From: an uncultured Lachnospiraceae bacterium
GTDB taxonomy: Bacteria; Bacillota; Clostridia; Lachnospirales; Lachnospiraceae
Direction: 5' to 3'
DNA length: 64,000 nt
Assembly: GCA_910586255.1 (NCBI GenBank)
Contig: CAJUHR010000020.1
Span: 19,817 to 83,816, forward strand
Shown here: piece after piece, positions 43,644-53,214 of the stretch
How the letters are laid out: each line of letters starts with the position of its first letter
Numbering within the stretch: position 1 is the first letter of the stretch
Program-made: the position numbers and the translations under genes
Notes under the pieces: model-generated
What the model was told of the DNA's origin: nothing
The model's input: only the letters and a program-made list of their open reading frames with translations
The model's database searches: none

Positions 43644-44894
43644 TTGTCTGTTATTCATATCCAGGGTTTACAGAGCCTGCACGGCGGGCTTACCATACAG
43701 GGCTCAAAAAACGCGGTGTTGCCCCTCATGGCAGCAGCTCTGCTTCACAGCGGAAGGATTGTTATAAGAAATGTCCCCGAAATACAGGATGTTTTCTGTA
43801 TGTTGGGGATATTGGAATCTTTGGGGTGTGCCTGTCTTTTAGAGGGGCATGAGCTGGTGATGGATACCTGCGGATTAAACCGGACCAGGATATCCAGCCG
43901 CCAGGGAAGACAGATGCGTTCCTCCGTGATGCTTTTAGGCCCCTTGTTAGGAAGACTTCACCGGGTGGAAACCTGCCTTCCCGGAGGCTGCTCTATAGGA
44001 AGAAGGCCCATTGATCTTCATCTTTCGGCGCTTGCGCAGATGGGAGCAAGGACTGAGGTGAAGGGGGAGCAGGTTCTGGCCTTTTGCGAAGGCCTTCACG
44101 GGGCGGATATTCATCTCCCATTCCCAAGTGTGGGAGCCACGGAAAACATTCTCATGGCAGCGGTGGCGGCGGAGGGAATCACTCGCATCCACGGGGCGGC
44201 AAAGGAGCCGGAGATTGTAGTGCTGTGTCAGTTTTTGTCACATATGGGAGCCAGAATCGAGGGAATGGGAAGCAGCTTTTTGACTGTTTACGGGGGCAGC
44301 GCCCTTAAGGACGTGACATTTACCGTGCCGGGAGACCGGATTGTGGCAGGCACGTATCTGGGCGCGGTCATGGCGGCGGGAGGAGAGATCTGCCTGTCGG
44401 GGGTGCCTGTGGATCACATGGAGGGAGTCCTTTTGGCGGCAAGAAAGGCAGGCTGTGAGATTTGCGCGGAAGAGAACCAGATCCGGGCCAGGATGACACA
44501 AAAGCCGTTGCCCTTTAAGCTGGTTACAGGACCATATCCGGAATTTTCCACGGACCTTCAGTCGGTGATGTTAGCGGTGGCCTCCGTGGCACAGGGTTCC
44601 TCCTCCATCCGGGAAAATGTATTTGAGGAAAGATTTGCCACCGCAGAGGAATTGCAGAAGCTGGGGGCTCATATTATAATAGAGGAGGGAACTGCTCTCG
44701 TGACCGGAGGCTCCTTAAAGGGAGGCACGGTCCGGGCTACGGACCTGCGGGGAGGAGCTGCGCTGGTGGTGGCAGGGCTTGCGGCAGAGGGAGAAAGCCT
44801 GGTTTATGGCTATCCTTATATCAGCCGCGGCTATGAGGACATCTGCCGGGACTTGCATAAGCTGGGGGCGAGGGCTTTTCTGAAAGAGGAATAA
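43644..44894 (+). CDS. murA: UDP-N-acetylglucosamine 1-carboxyvinyltransferase
   Basis: First committed step of peptidoglycan synthesis, target of fosfomycin. The active-site Cys is about residue 116 in LPGGCSIGRRPID, and the early KN pair lies in GSKNAVLP. 416 aa. TTG 43644 follows AGGAGG by 8 bases. It occupies the place, between ftsW and ftsQ, where murG normally lies. Confidence 0.93.
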   Translation: MSVIHIQGLQSLHGGLTIQGSKNAVLPLMAAALLHSGRIVIRNVPEIQDVFCMLGILESLGCACLLEGHELVMDTCGLNRTRISSRQGRQMRSSVMLLGPLLGRLHRVETCLPGGCSIGRRPIDLHLSALAQMGARTEVKGEQVLAFCEGLHGADIHLPFPSVGATENILMAAVAAEGITRIHGAAKEPEIVVLCQFLSHMGARIEGMGSSFLTVYGGSALKDVTFTVPGDRIVAGTYLGAVMAAGGEICLSGVPVDHMEGVLLAARKAGCEICAEENQIRARMTQKPLPFKLVTGPYPEFSTDLQSVMLAVASVAQGSSSIRENVFEERFATAEELQKLGAHIIIEEGTALVTGGSLKGGTVRATDLRGGAALVVAGLAAEGESLVYGYPYISRGYEDICRDLHKLGARAFLKEE

Positions 44895-44896
44895 AT

Positions 44897-45625
44897 ATGC
44901 AGGGAGCACAAAAAGAAAAAAAGAGGAAAATACAGGTGGCGGCGGCGCTCATGATCCTGCTGGCACTGATTCTGCTTCTGTCTGTCAGAATTACCAAGGT
45001 GGAAGTGACGGGAAATTGGCAGTATACCAGTGAGGAGATTACAGAGATTTTATTTCCGGATAAAATCAGCCGCAATACCTTGTTCTGTTTCCTGAAGGAC
45101 CGGCTCCGGGAGCATGTGCAGATCCCCTTTGTGGAGGATTACGACATTATTTTCCGGGGGCCGGGCCAGGTTGAGGTGATCCTGTACGAGAAGAGTGTGG
45201 TGGGCTATGTGTCTTATATGAGCAGTTATATGTATTTTGATAAGGATGGGATTATTGTGGAAAGCGCCAACGAGGCTCTTCCCGGGGTGCCTTTGGTGAC
45301 CGGGCTTAAGTTCGGCCAGATCGTTCTCTATCAGAAGCTGCCCTTGGAGAATGAGGAGATCTTCCGGGAGATTTTGAATCTTACACAGATTCTTTCCATA
45401 TATCGCATGATGGTGGACCGGATTCAATACGGAGATTACGGTGAGATCACCCTTTTTCTGGGAGATATAGAGGTTCTTTTGGGAAACGGGGGGAACTTAA
45501 ACAGCAAGGTCTCAGAACTCAATGATATGCTTCCTCAGCTTAAGGGCCGCAGCGGGGTTCTTCACCTGGAGGATTATGACGAGTCGGATATTCGGGCGGG
45601 ATATACATTGGAACCCCGGTCTTAA
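44897..45625 (+). CDS. ftsQ: Cell division protein FtsQ/DivIB
   Basis: A 242-aa bitopic protein: short basic N-terminus, membrane helix (about residues 15-33), a POTRA-like domain starting ITKVEVTGNWQYTSEEI, and the FtsQ beta domain to the end. It starts two bases after the murA stop. It works with FtsL in the divisome outside the membrane. Confidence 0.88.
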   Translation: MQGAQKEKKRKIQVAAALMILLALILLLSVRITKVEVTGNWQYTSEEITEILFPDKISRNTLFCFLKDRLREHVQIPFVEDYDIIFRGPGQVEVILYEKSVVGYVSYMSSYMYFDKDGIIVESANEALPGVPLVTGLKFGQIVLYQKLPLENEEIFREILNLTQILSIYRMMVDRIQYGDYGEITLFLGDIEVLLGNGGNLNSKVSELNDMLPQLKGRSGVLHLEDYDESDIRAGYTLEPRS

Positions 45626-45679
45626 GGGACGTTCTGAGGGAGGAGAGAAAGGCGGTGGAGGCCGGTTACAGAAAAATAT

Positions 45680-45698
45680 AAAAACTTGCGAAGTTTTT
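45680..45698 (+). terminator. Weak AT-rich hairpin after ftsQ
   Basis: AAAAACTT, GCG, AAGTTTTT. Stable enough only for partial termination before the ftsZ promoter. Confidence 0.4.
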
Positions 45699-45710
45699 GT
45701 AAAATAACGG

Positions 45711-45739
45711 TTGATATTTTTCAGAAAATCACATATAGT
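45711..45739 (+). promoter_or_regulatory. Predicted sigma-A promoter of ftsZ
   Basis: TTGATA, 17 bases, TATAGT, 80 bases before the ftsZ start. Confidence 0.65.
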
Positions 45740-45818
45740 ATTAGATAGACCAGATTGAGAACTCATATTAAGACGATGTGCGGGGACGGATCTGAAAGGG
45801 TTGAAGGAGGAAGAAGTC

Positions 45819-47054
45819 TTGTTAGAGATTAAGATAAATGACGCGGAAAATTCCGCAAGGATTGTGGTTATCGGTGTGGGCGGCGCAGGGAACAATGCAG
45901 TGAATCGTATGATTGACGAGAATATTGCCGGTGTGGAATTTATCGGGATCAACACGGACAAGCAGGCGCTGCAGTTCTGTAAGGCGCCCACTGCCATGCA
46001 GATCGGAGAGAAGCTGACCAAGGGCCTGGGAGCAGGAGCTAAGCCTGAAGTGGGGCAGAAGGCGGCTGAGGAGAATTCTGAGGAGCTGGCTCAGGTGATG
46101 AAGGGGGCGGATATGGTGTTCGTCACCTGCGGTATGGGCGGAGGCACCGGTACAGGTGCTGCTCCGGTGATTGCCCGCCTGGCCAAGGATATGGGGATTC
46201 TCACGGTAGGTGTGGTCACCAAGCCCTTCCGTTTTGAGGCCAAGACCCGTATGACCAATGCCTTAAGCGGGATCGAACGGTTAAAGGAGAGTGTGGACAC
46301 CCTCATAGTCATTCCCAATGACAAGCTTTTAGAGATTGTGGACAGGCGGACGACTATGCCCGATGCCCTTAAGAAAGCAGATGAAGTGTTGCAGCAGGCA
46401 GTTCAGGGAATCACGGATCTGATCAATGTGCCAGGGCTTATCAACTTAGACTTTGCGGATGTACAGACTGTCATGACGGACAAGGGTATTGCCCATATAG
46501 GAATTGGACATGCCAAGGGAGATGAGAAGGCCCTGGAAGCTGTGAAGCAGGCAGTGGCCAGTCCTCTTTTAGAGACCACCATCGAGGGAGCCACCCATGT
46601 GATCATCAATATTTCCGGCGATATCAGCCTTATTGAGGCCAATGAGGCAGCCAGCTATGTGCAGGATTTGGCCGGCGATGACGCCAATATTATCTTTGGC
46701 GCCATGTATGATGAGAATGCCCAGGACGAGGCTAGCATCACGGTTATCGCCACAGGCCTTGATGGTCATACTACAGCGTCTGCCGGTTCCTCCGTGGACA
46801 AGGCCATGGCAGGCTTCGGCAATTTTAAGCCCAAGATGCCAGCAGGTATGAACTATACCGGACAGGGGACCAACCAGGCAGCCGCGGCGGCAGAGGCCAG
46901 TGCCACTGTCAGACCGGGCCAGCAGCAGCCGGGTCCAAGACCAGCGCAGCAGTCGGCGGGCCCTCAGCAGGGGACGCCCGGACAGTCGGCTTACCGTCCA
47001 ATGAACCGTGATGTTCAGATTAACATTCCGGATTTTTTGAAAAATAAGAGATAG
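45819..47054 (+). CDS. ftsZ: Cell division protein FtsZ
   Basis: Tubulin-like GTPase forming the Z ring. The GTP loop is GMGGGTGTGAAPV (about residues 106-118), the T7 loop is NLDFADVQTVM, and the C-terminal tail DVQINIPDFLKNKR is the docking peptide for SepF or FtsA. I chose TTG 45819 because AAGGAGG lies 8 bases before it; the TTG at 45801 overlaps that site. The Gln/Pro-rich linker spans about residues 335-395. No ftsA is next to it. Confidence 0.96.
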   Translation: MLEIKINDAENSARIVVIGVGGAGNNAVNRMIDENIAGVEFIGINTDKQALQFCKAPTAMQIGEKLTKGLGAGAKPEVGQKAAEENSEELAQVMKGADMVFVTCGMGGGTGTGAAPVIARLAKDMGILTVGVVTKPFRFEAKTRMTNALSGIERLKESVDTLIVIPNDKLLEIVDRRTTMPDALKKADEVLQQAVQGITDLINVPGLINLDFADVQTVMTDKGIAHIGIGHAKGDEKALEAVKQAVASPLLETTIEGATHVIINISGDISLIEANEAASYVQDLAGDDANIIFGAMYDENAQDEASITVIATGLDGHTTASAGSSVDKAMAGFGNFKPKMPAGMNYTGQGTNQAAAAAEASATVRPGQQQPGPRPAQQSAGPQQGTPGQSAYRPMNRDVQINIPDFLKNKR

Positions 47055-47078
47055 GGTTATCAAAAATATACAGTAGAG

Positions 47079-47116
47079 AAATAGCCGTTCAGATGGTCTG
47101 AAGGGTTATTTTTCGT
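47079..47116 (+). terminator. First terminator after ftsZ
   Basis: AATAGCC-TTCAGA pairs with TCTGAA-GGGTTATT around TGG and is followed by TTTT. Confidence 0.75.
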
Positions 47117-47121
47117 GTGTC

Positions 47122-47160
47122 AGGGACAGAAATTTCCAAAGGGGAGTTCTGTCCCTTTTT
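47122..47160 (+). terminator. Second terminator after ftsZ
   Basis: AGGGACAGAA and TTCTGTCCCT pair perfectly and run into five T. Two terminators in a row insulate spoIIGA from the division genes. Confidence 0.85.
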
Positions 47161-47193
47161 GTCGTCAAAAAAAGTCCGGCCTGCTGTCCTGGT

Positions 47194-47226
47194 TTGACAA
47201 AATTTTCCATGGAAAATGGTTATAAT
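47194..47226 (+). promoter_or_regulatory. spoIIG promoter with a long spacer (Spo0A-type)
   Basis: TTGACA (47194-47199) and TATAAT (47221-47226) are both consensus but 21 bases apart, too far for plain sigma-A use. The Bacillus spoIIG promoter has the same oddity (22 bases) and needs Spo0A~P. A 0A-box-like TTTGTCGTC stands at about 47157-47166 and TTTGACAAA overlaps the -35. The spacer holds the perfect palindrome ATTTTCCATGGAAAAT (47202-47217). Confidence 0.65.
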
Positions 47227-47265
47227 GATTTTTGGAAACAGGATTGGAGGTGGGATAAGTAAGAC

Positions 47266-48144
47266 GTGACAGTCACGTTATATCTGGATGTGTTTTTTCT
47301 GATCAATTTTGGAATGGATTATCTGCTTCTGATGCTGGTGAAGCGCTTCCTCCATCTGGAGGCCTTCTGGCCCCGCGTGGCTGCCGGGGCCTTTGCGGGA
47401 GCCCTGTGGGCATGCCTGGATCTGTTGGTTTTATCCCTTCCAGGATGGTGGGAGCTGATTTTGACATGGATTCTGGTGGGCGCTGTGATGGTGTTTCTGG
47501 CATTTGGAGGAGGCTGTCCCGTAAAGGGGCAGTCCTGCAAAAAAAGAGGCAGGTGGTTTGTGGATATCCGTCATACGGGAATGTGTCTGGCAGTTTTTTG
47601 GATGGTAAGCGCCATGGCAGGCGGAATCTTTAGTGTTCTGGGAGATCAGACGGCTGCCGGCTTTTATTTGTCCGGCACAAGGGCAGTCCGTCAGTGGAGC
47701 CTGATTCCCCTTTGTTTTTGGGCGGCAGGAATTTATTTCGGCCTGTGTGCATTTACAGGTCTGGTGAGAAAACGGTCAGGTGAACAGAAAGCATTGGTTC
47801 AGGTAAAGCTTTTCTATAAGGGGAAGGAAGTGGTGGTGACAGCCCTGCGGGATACGGGAAACCAGCTGTATGAGCCTTATGGCGGCCAGCCGGTTCACGT
47901 GATCACCGGTGAAATCTGCAGGCAGCTGTGTGACAGTATTCCCCCAATGATTTATATTCCCTTCCGGACGGTGGGGAACGAAAACGGTTTGATGCCCGGA
48001 ATCCGGATTGATTTTATGGAGGTGGAAAGGCAGGAGGGAGGGGTGAAGCGCTTTGAGCGTCCCTGGCTGGCCATCAGTAAACGTCCCTTATCCTTAAGGC
48101 GCCGGTATGAGATGCTTCTTCATGGGGAGGAAGGATGGGAGTAA
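47266..48144 (+). CDS. spoIIGA: Sigma-E processing peptidase SpoIIGA
   Basis: Membrane aspartic protease of the mother cell that activates pro-sigma-E. Five N-terminal membrane helices are followed by the protease domain with the catalytic Asp (about 198) in LRDTGNQLYEP. 292 aa. GTG 47266 has GGAGGTGGG upstream, somewhat distant. It is followed by its substrate gene sigE, as in Bacillus. Confidence 0.92.
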   Translation: MTVTLYLDVFFLINFGMDYLLLMLVKRFLHLEAFWPRVAAGAFAGALWACLDLLVLSLPGWWELILTWILVGAVMVFLAFGGGCPVKGQSCKKRGRWFVDIRHTGMCLAVFWMVSAMAGGIFSVLGDQTAAGFYLSGTRAVRQWSLIPLCFWAAGIYFGLCAFTGLVRKRSGEQKALVQVKLFYKGKEVVVTALRDTGNQLYEPYGGQPVHVITGEICRQLCDSIPPMIYIPFRTVGNENGLMPGIRIDFMEVERQEGGVKRFERPWLAISKRPLSLRRRYEMLLHGEEGWE

Positions 48145-48236
48145 GGAAAAGCGCGGTCAAAGCAATGAGATGTGATAACCGTATGGACAGTGAAGCTGCC
48201 TCATACGAAGAAAGAACCTGGAGGAATTAAGAAAAA

Positions 48237-48977
48237 ATGATAGTGAAGGTTTCCATACCAAATCGGTTTCAGTTTAAGGCAGTGCCTTCTTTTACTACAA
48301 TGCTGTGGCAGAAGCAGGGAGAGGTTCATTACATAGGAGGCGCGGATATTCTGCCGCCACCTCTGGATGCAAAGGAGGAGGCGGAGATGATAAACCGCCT
48401 GGGAACAGAAGAGGAGAAGGAGGCCCGCTCTCTTCTTATAGAGCACAATCTGCGGCTGGTGGTCTATATTGCCAAAAAATTTGATAATACATGCGTGGGA
48501 GTGGAGGATCTGATCTCCATCGGGACCATTGGTCTCATCAAAGCCATCAATACCTTTAATCCGGAGAAGAATATTAAACTGGCCACCTATGCCTCCCGCT
48601 GTATCGAAAATGAGATTTTGATGTATCTGCGCAGAAACAATAAGACCCGTATGGAGGTGTCCATCGATGAGCCTCTCAATGTGGATTGGGACGGCAATGA
48701 GCTTCTTTTGTCGGATATTCTTGGAACGGATGAGGATATTATCTACAAGGATCTGGAAGATGAGACAGAGAAGAATCTGTTAAACCATGCCATCAGCCGT
48801 TTAAGTCCCCGGGAGCGGAGAATCGTGGAGCTGCGCTATGGTCTTAAGGACGCGGAAGGAAATGAGATGACTCAGAAGGAGGTGGCAGATCTTTTGGGGA
48901 TTTCCCAGTCCTATATTTCCCGCCTGGAAAAAAAGATCATGAAACGTCTGAAAAAGGAGATTATCCGGCTTGAGTGA
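48237..48977 (+). CDS. sigE: Sporulation sigma factor sigma-E
   Basis: First mother-cell sigma factor. Region 2 reads EHNLRLVVYIAKKF and VEDLISIGTIGLIKA, and region 4 has the helix-turn-helix TQKEVADLLGISQSYISRLEKK. The first 25-30 residues would be the pro-sequence removed by SpoIIGA. ATG 48237 has GGAGG 12 bases before it. sigG, which often follows, is absent; spoIIP overlaps the end by 8 bases. Confidence 0.95.
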   Translation: MIVKVSIPNRFQFKAVPSFTTMLWQKQGEVHYIGGADILPPPLDAKEEAEMINRLGTEEEKEARSLLIEHNLRLVVYIAKKFDNTCVGVEDLISIGTIGLIKAINTFNPEKNIKLATYASRCIENEILMYLRRNNKTRMEVSIDEPLNVDWDGNELLLSDILGTDEDIIYKDLEDETEKNLLNHAISRLSPRERRIVELRYGLKDAEGNEMTQKEVADLLGISQSYISRLEKKIMKRLKKEIIRLE

Positions 48978-50103
48978 GTTTTATACCTGGGTAGCATGGG
49001 GCCTGACTGTGCTGTTGGAAAGCTGCTATCCTGCTATGGCATCTGCCAGGGAGCAGGTGAGGGACTTGGGGAGGGATCCGGCATATGCCCTATATCAGGA
49101 TTACAGGTATGCGTATGATACATACGTATACCTTTTTTGGGATGAGAGCACGGGAGCCGGGCCGGAGGATGCCGGGTTTATGACAGCCGGCGGCGGGTGG
49201 AACCATATGGGGGATGTTTTGGGAGAGGGAAGGGAAAATATGTATGATAGTCAGCCTCTTCTGGCAGGAGAGGACAAAAGCCCAAAAGGACAGACAGGAG
49301 CCGAAGGGGAGACGGCAGAGGGCCGGCCGGAGGAAAGCCTGCCCGCTCTGGCTCAGCTTAAAGATTATGATTACCTCATGAAAAACTTCTACAGTGTCCA
49401 TACCTCCACCACGGCGCCCCGGGATCTGATGAAGGCGGAGGAGCTTCTCGGTATGGATCTGAAGGTGGAGATGGACAGTCAGAGCCCTCAGATTCTGATT
49501 TATCACACCCATTCTCAGGAAACCTACGCGGATTACGGGCCGGACCATCCGGAGGCAACGGTGGTGGGAATCGGAAATTATCTCACAAGCCTTTTGGAGG
49601 CAAAGGGCTGGAATGTAATCCATGATACCAGCACCTATGATCTTTATGGGGGAAAGCTGGATCGGAACCGGGCGTACAATTATGCCTTAGAGGGGATCAG
49701 CAAAATCCTTCAGGAGAATCCGTCCATCCAGGTGGTGTTAGATCTCCATCGGGACGGAGTGAAGGACACTCTTCATCTTGTCTCGGAGACAGGGGGAAAG
49801 CCCACGGCCAACATTATGTTTTTTCAGGGCATGAGCCGGACGCCTGAGGGGGAGATTGAGTATCTGCCCAATCCCTATCTCAAGGAAAATCTGGCTTTTA
49901 CCCTTCAGATGCAGCTGTACGGAGCCCAGAGATTTCCGGGCTTTACCAGAAAAATTTACATGAAAGGCCTTCGGTACAATCTGCATTTGCGGCCCAGGTC
50001 GGCACTGGTGGAGGTGGGGGCTCAGACAAACAGCGGGCAGGAGGCCATGAATGCCATGGAGCCGCTGGCAGAACTTTTGGATAGGGTGTTGCAAGGCAGA
50101 TAA
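48970..50103 (+). CDS. spoIIP: Stage II sporulation protein P
   Basis: Amidase/endopeptidase that, with SpoIID and SpoIIM, thins septal peptidoglycan for engulfment. A hydrophobic N-terminal segment is followed by a variable region and the catalytic domain with zinc-type motifs ILIYHTHSQETY and LDLHRDGVKD; the end VEVGAQTNSGQEAMNA is typical. TTG 48970 lies within the end of sigE with AGGAG 10 bases before it, so the two are coupled. Confidence 0.92.
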   Translation: MSEFYTWVAWGLTVLLESCYPAMASAREQVRDLGRDPAYALYQDYRYAYDTYVYLFWDESTGAGPEDAGFMTAGGGWNHMGDVLGEGRENMYDSQPLLAGEDKSPKGQTGAEGETAEGRPEESLPALAQLKDYDYLMKNFYSVHTSTTAPRDLMKAEELLGMDLKVEMDSQSPQILIYHTHSQETYADYGPDHPEATVVGIGNYLTSLLEAKGWNVIHDTSTYDLYGGKLDRNRAYNYALEGISKILQENPSIQVVLDLHRDGVKDTLHLVSETGGKPTANIMFFQGMSRTPEGEIEYLPNPYLKENLAFTLQMQLYGAQRFPGFTRKIYMKGLRYNLHLRPRSALVEVGAQTNSGQEAMNAMEPLAELLDRVLQGR

Positions 50104-50160
50104 AAAAATGATATATTTTAAAGATGCATACAACCTACAACAGGCAGGAGAGGAAAATAT

Positions 50161-51975
50161 ATGGCAGGCATGGACCAGAGTAAGATACGGAATTTTTGTA
50201 TTATTGCACATATTGATCACGGCAAGTCCACATTGGCGGACCGGATTATCGAGATGACCGGGCTTTTGACCAGCAGGGAGATGCAGTCTCAGGTTTTGGA
50301 CAATATGGATTTGGAGCGGGAGCGAGGGATCACCATCAAGGCTCAGACCGTGCGGACTGTCTACCGGGCAAAGGATGGGGAGGAGTATATTTTTAATCTG
50401 ATCGATACGCCGGGACATGTGGATTTTAACTACGAGGTGAGCCGCAGTCTGGCTGCCTGTGACGGGGCGATTCTGGTGGTGGACGCGGCCCAGGGTATCG
50501 AGGCTCAGACCCTGGCCAACGTGTACCTGGCCTTGGACAATGATCTGGACGTGGTGCCGGTGATCAATAAGATTGATTTGGCCAGCGCGGATCCGGACAG
50601 GGTGGCGGCGGAGATCGAGGATGTGATCGGCATTGAGGCCCATGACGCGCCGCGGATTTCCGCCAAGACCGGTCTCAATGTGGAGGAGGTATTGGAGGCC
50701 ATTGTCCACAAGATTCCGGCGCCAAAGGGAGATCCGGAGGCGCCCTTAAAGGCTCTGATCTTTGACTCGGTCTATGATTCCTACAAGGGAGTGATCGTGT
50801 TTTGCCGGGTGATGGAGGGCTCCATGAAAAAGGGAACCCGGGTGCGGATGATGGCCACCGGCGCCGAAGCGGAGATCGTGGAGGCAGGATACTTCGGCGC
50901 CGGTCAGTTTATTCCCTGCGACAGCTTAAGGGCCGGCATGGTGGGGTATCTGACTGCCAGTATCAAGAATGTGAAGGATACCATGGTGGGAGATACAGTG
51001 ACGGATGCCGCCAGGCCCTGTAAGGAGCCTCTGCCAGGTTATAAGAAGGTTACCTCCATGGTGTACTGCGGTCTCTATCCCGCGGACGGCGCCCGGTACA
51101 ATGACCTGCGGGATGCCTTGGAGAAGCTGCAGCTTAACGATGCCTCTCTGTTTTTTGAGCCGGAGACATCGGTGGCTCTAGGCTTCGGCTTTCGGTGCGG
51201 CTTTTTGGGACTTCTCCATCTGGAGATCATCCAGGAGCGTTTGGAGCGGGAATACAACCTGGATCTGGTGACCACAGCCCCCAGTGTGGTTTACCACATC
51301 CACAAAAAAAGCGGGGAGTTAATCAAGCTGACTAATCCCACCAACATGCCGGATCCCACGGAGATTGAATACATGGAGGAGCCCATTGTCTCCGCGGAGA
51401 TTATGGTGACCACGGAATTTGTGGGAGCCATCATGACCCTCTGTCAGGAAAGGCGGGGCGTGTACAAGGGGATGGAGTATATGGAGGAGACCCGTGCCCT
51501 CTTAAAATATGATCTTCCCTTAAATGAGATTATCTATGACTTTTTTGACGCGTTAAAATCCCGTTCCCGAGGATATGCGTCCTTTGACTATGATTTAAAG
51601 GGCTATGAGCGGGCGGAGCTGGTAAAGCTGGATATTCTGGTGAACCGGGAGGAGGTGGACGCTTTATCCTTCATCGTCCACGGAGCTTCCGCCTATGAGC
51701 GGGGAAGGAAGATGTGCGAGAAGCTAAAGGAAGAGATTCCCCGCCATCTGTTTGAGATTCCCATCCAGGCAGCGGTGGGAGGGAAAATCATTGCCAGGGA
51801 GACTGTAAAGGCCGTGCGAAAGGATGTGCTGGCCAAGTGCTATGGCGGTGATATCACCCGGAAGAAAAAGCTGTTGGAAAAGCAGAAGGAGGGCAAGAAG
51901 CGGATGCGCCAGGTGGGCAATGTGGAGATACCGCAGAAGGCCTTTATGAGTGTGCTTAAATTAGATGATGAATAA
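50161..51975 (+). CDS. lepA: Elongation factor 4 (LepA)
   Basis: Ribosomal GTPase linked to initiation and back-translocation. G1 is AHIDHGKST, switch I has RGITIKAQ, G3 is DTPGHVDF and G4 is NKID. The C-terminal domain ends RMRQVGNVEIPQKAFMSVL. 604 aa is standard. It overlaps hemW by 11 bases. Confidence 0.97.
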   Translation: MAGMDQSKIRNFCIIAHIDHGKSTLADRIIEMTGLLTSREMQSQVLDNMDLERERGITIKAQTVRTVYRAKDGEEYIFNLIDTPGHVDFNYEVSRSLAACDGAILVVDAAQGIEAQTLANVYLALDNDLDVVPVINKIDLASADPDRVAAEIEDVIGIEAHDAPRISAKTGLNVEEVLEAIVHKIPAPKGDPEAPLKALIFDSVYDSYKGVIVFCRVMEGSMKKGTRVRMMATGAEAEIVEAGYFGAGQFIPCDSLRAGMVGYLTASIKNVKDTMVGDTVTDAARPCKEPLPGYKKVTSMVYCGLYPADGARYNDLRDALEKLQLNDASLFFEPETSVALGFGFRCGFLGLLHLEIIQERLEREYNLDLVTTAPSVVYHIHKKSGELIKLTNPTNMPDPTEIEYMEEPIVSAEIMVTTEFVGAIMTLCQERRGVYKGMEYMEETRALLKYDLPLNEIIYDFFDALKSRSRGYASFDYDLKGYERAELVKLDILVNREEVDALSFIVHGASAYERGRKMCEKLKEEIPRHLFEIPIQAAVGGKIIARETVKAVRKDVLAKCYGGDITRKKKLLEKQKEGKKRMRQVGNVEIPQKAFMSVLKLDDE

Positions 51976-53167
51976 GCGAGAACTGGAACTTTATATTCAT
52001 ATTCCCTTTTGCGCCAAAAAGTGCGCCTACTGTGATTTTCTGTCCTTTGCGGCGCCGGAGCGGACGTACCGGGAATATATGGACAAGCTGATTGAGGAGC
52101 TCTGCGGCCAGAGCCGGTGCTTTGGGGACAGTCTGGTGACCACCATTTTTCTGGGAGGCGGCACACCGTCCATCTTGTCGCCGGAGCTGGTGGGAGAGCT
52201 GTTTGCCATGCTGTATCAGTGCTTTGACGTGGCGGAGGATGCGGAGATTACCATTGAGGCCAATCCGGGAACTCTGACCATGGAGAAGCTGGAGGTGTAC
52301 CGGGAAAGCCGGATCAACCGCCTAAGCTTAGGGCTTCAGTCGGCAGATGACCAGGAGCTGCGGTTTCTGGGAAGAATCCATTCCTTTGACGATTTTTTGA
52401 AAAGTTATCAGCGGGCCAGACAGGCCGGATTTTCCAATATCAGTGTGGATCTGATGTCAGCCCTTCCGGGACAGGATGTTCATTCCTGGAAGAACACTCT
52501 GAGGAAGGTGACCATGTTAAAGCCGGAGCATATTTCCGCCTACAGCCTGATGATCGAGGAGGGAACCCGGTTTTACGATTGGTACGGGGAGGATGATGGA
52601 TGTAAAGGGAACAGGCCGGCGGAGGATGGCCGGGACAGTCAGATGGATCTTCCTCCTTTGCCGGATGAGGATACGGACCGGGAAATCTATCATATGACCC
52701 GGACATTTCTGGCATCCCAGGGCTATGAGCGCTATGAGATTTCCAATTACGCCAGACCAGGCTTTGTCTGCCGCCACAATGCGGGATACTGGACAGGAGT
52801 GGACTATCTGGGACTGGGGCTGGGAGCCTCCTCCTACATCGGCGGATTCCGCTACCGCAATGTGGCGGATATGAGAGAATATCTGTCTCTTGATTTAAAG
52901 GAGGCGGGAGCGGCGGCCCGGGAGATTAAGGAACTGACGCTGACGGACAAGATGGAGGAGTTTATGTTTTTGGGACTCCGCATGATGGAGGGGGTGTCGG
53001 GAAACGAATTTTTGGGGCGGTTCGGAAGGAATATGTGGAAGGTTTACGGCCCGGTATTTGACAGGCTTGCGGCACAGGGGCTGATTGAGATCATAACGCC
53101 TCGGGTGAGACTGACGGAGAGGGGGATTGATGTGAGCAACCGGGTGCTTTGTGAGTTTCTCCTGTAA
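51965..53167 (+). CDS. hemW: Radical SAM heme chaperone HemW-like protein
   Basis: Coproporphyrinogen oxidase-like family, now seen as heme chaperones. The cluster motif is CAKKCAYC near residue 18, followed by FLGGGTPS; RHNAGYWTGVDYLGLGLGASS is the typical downstream block. 400 aa, with a short acidic insertion after EEGTRFYDWYG. It begins inside lepA, the usual arrangement in Clostridia. The exact start (ATG 51965 or 51968) is not resolved, as no ribosome site is visible. Confidence 0.92.
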   Translation: MMNKRELELYIHIPFCAKKCAYCDFLSFAAPERTYREYMDKLIEELCGQSRCFGDSLVTTIFLGGGTPSILSPELVGELFAMLYQCFDVAEDAEITIEANPGTLTMEKLEVYRESRINRLSLGLQSADDQELRFLGRIHSFDDFLKSYQRARQAGFSNISVDLMSALPGQDVHSWKNTLRKVTMLKPEHISAYSLMIEEGTRFYDWYGEDDGCKGNRPAEDGRDSQMDLPPLPDEDTDREIYHMTRTFLASQGYERYEISNYARPGFVCRHNAGYWTGVDYLGLGLGASSYIGGFRYRNVADMREYLSLDLKEAGAAAREIKELTLTDKMEEFMFLGLRMMEGVSGNEFLGRFGRNMWKVYGPVFDRLAAQGLIEIITPRVRLTERGIDVSNRVLCEFLL

Positions 53168-53214
53168 GAGTGAACCGTAACAAAAAGATTCAGAAAAAAT
53201 TAAAAAGTGTGTGG

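Noticed and set aside
49738..50709. 323-codon minus-strand frame
   Set aside because: Crosses the end of spoIIP and the start of lepA on the other strand; both are clearly real genes.
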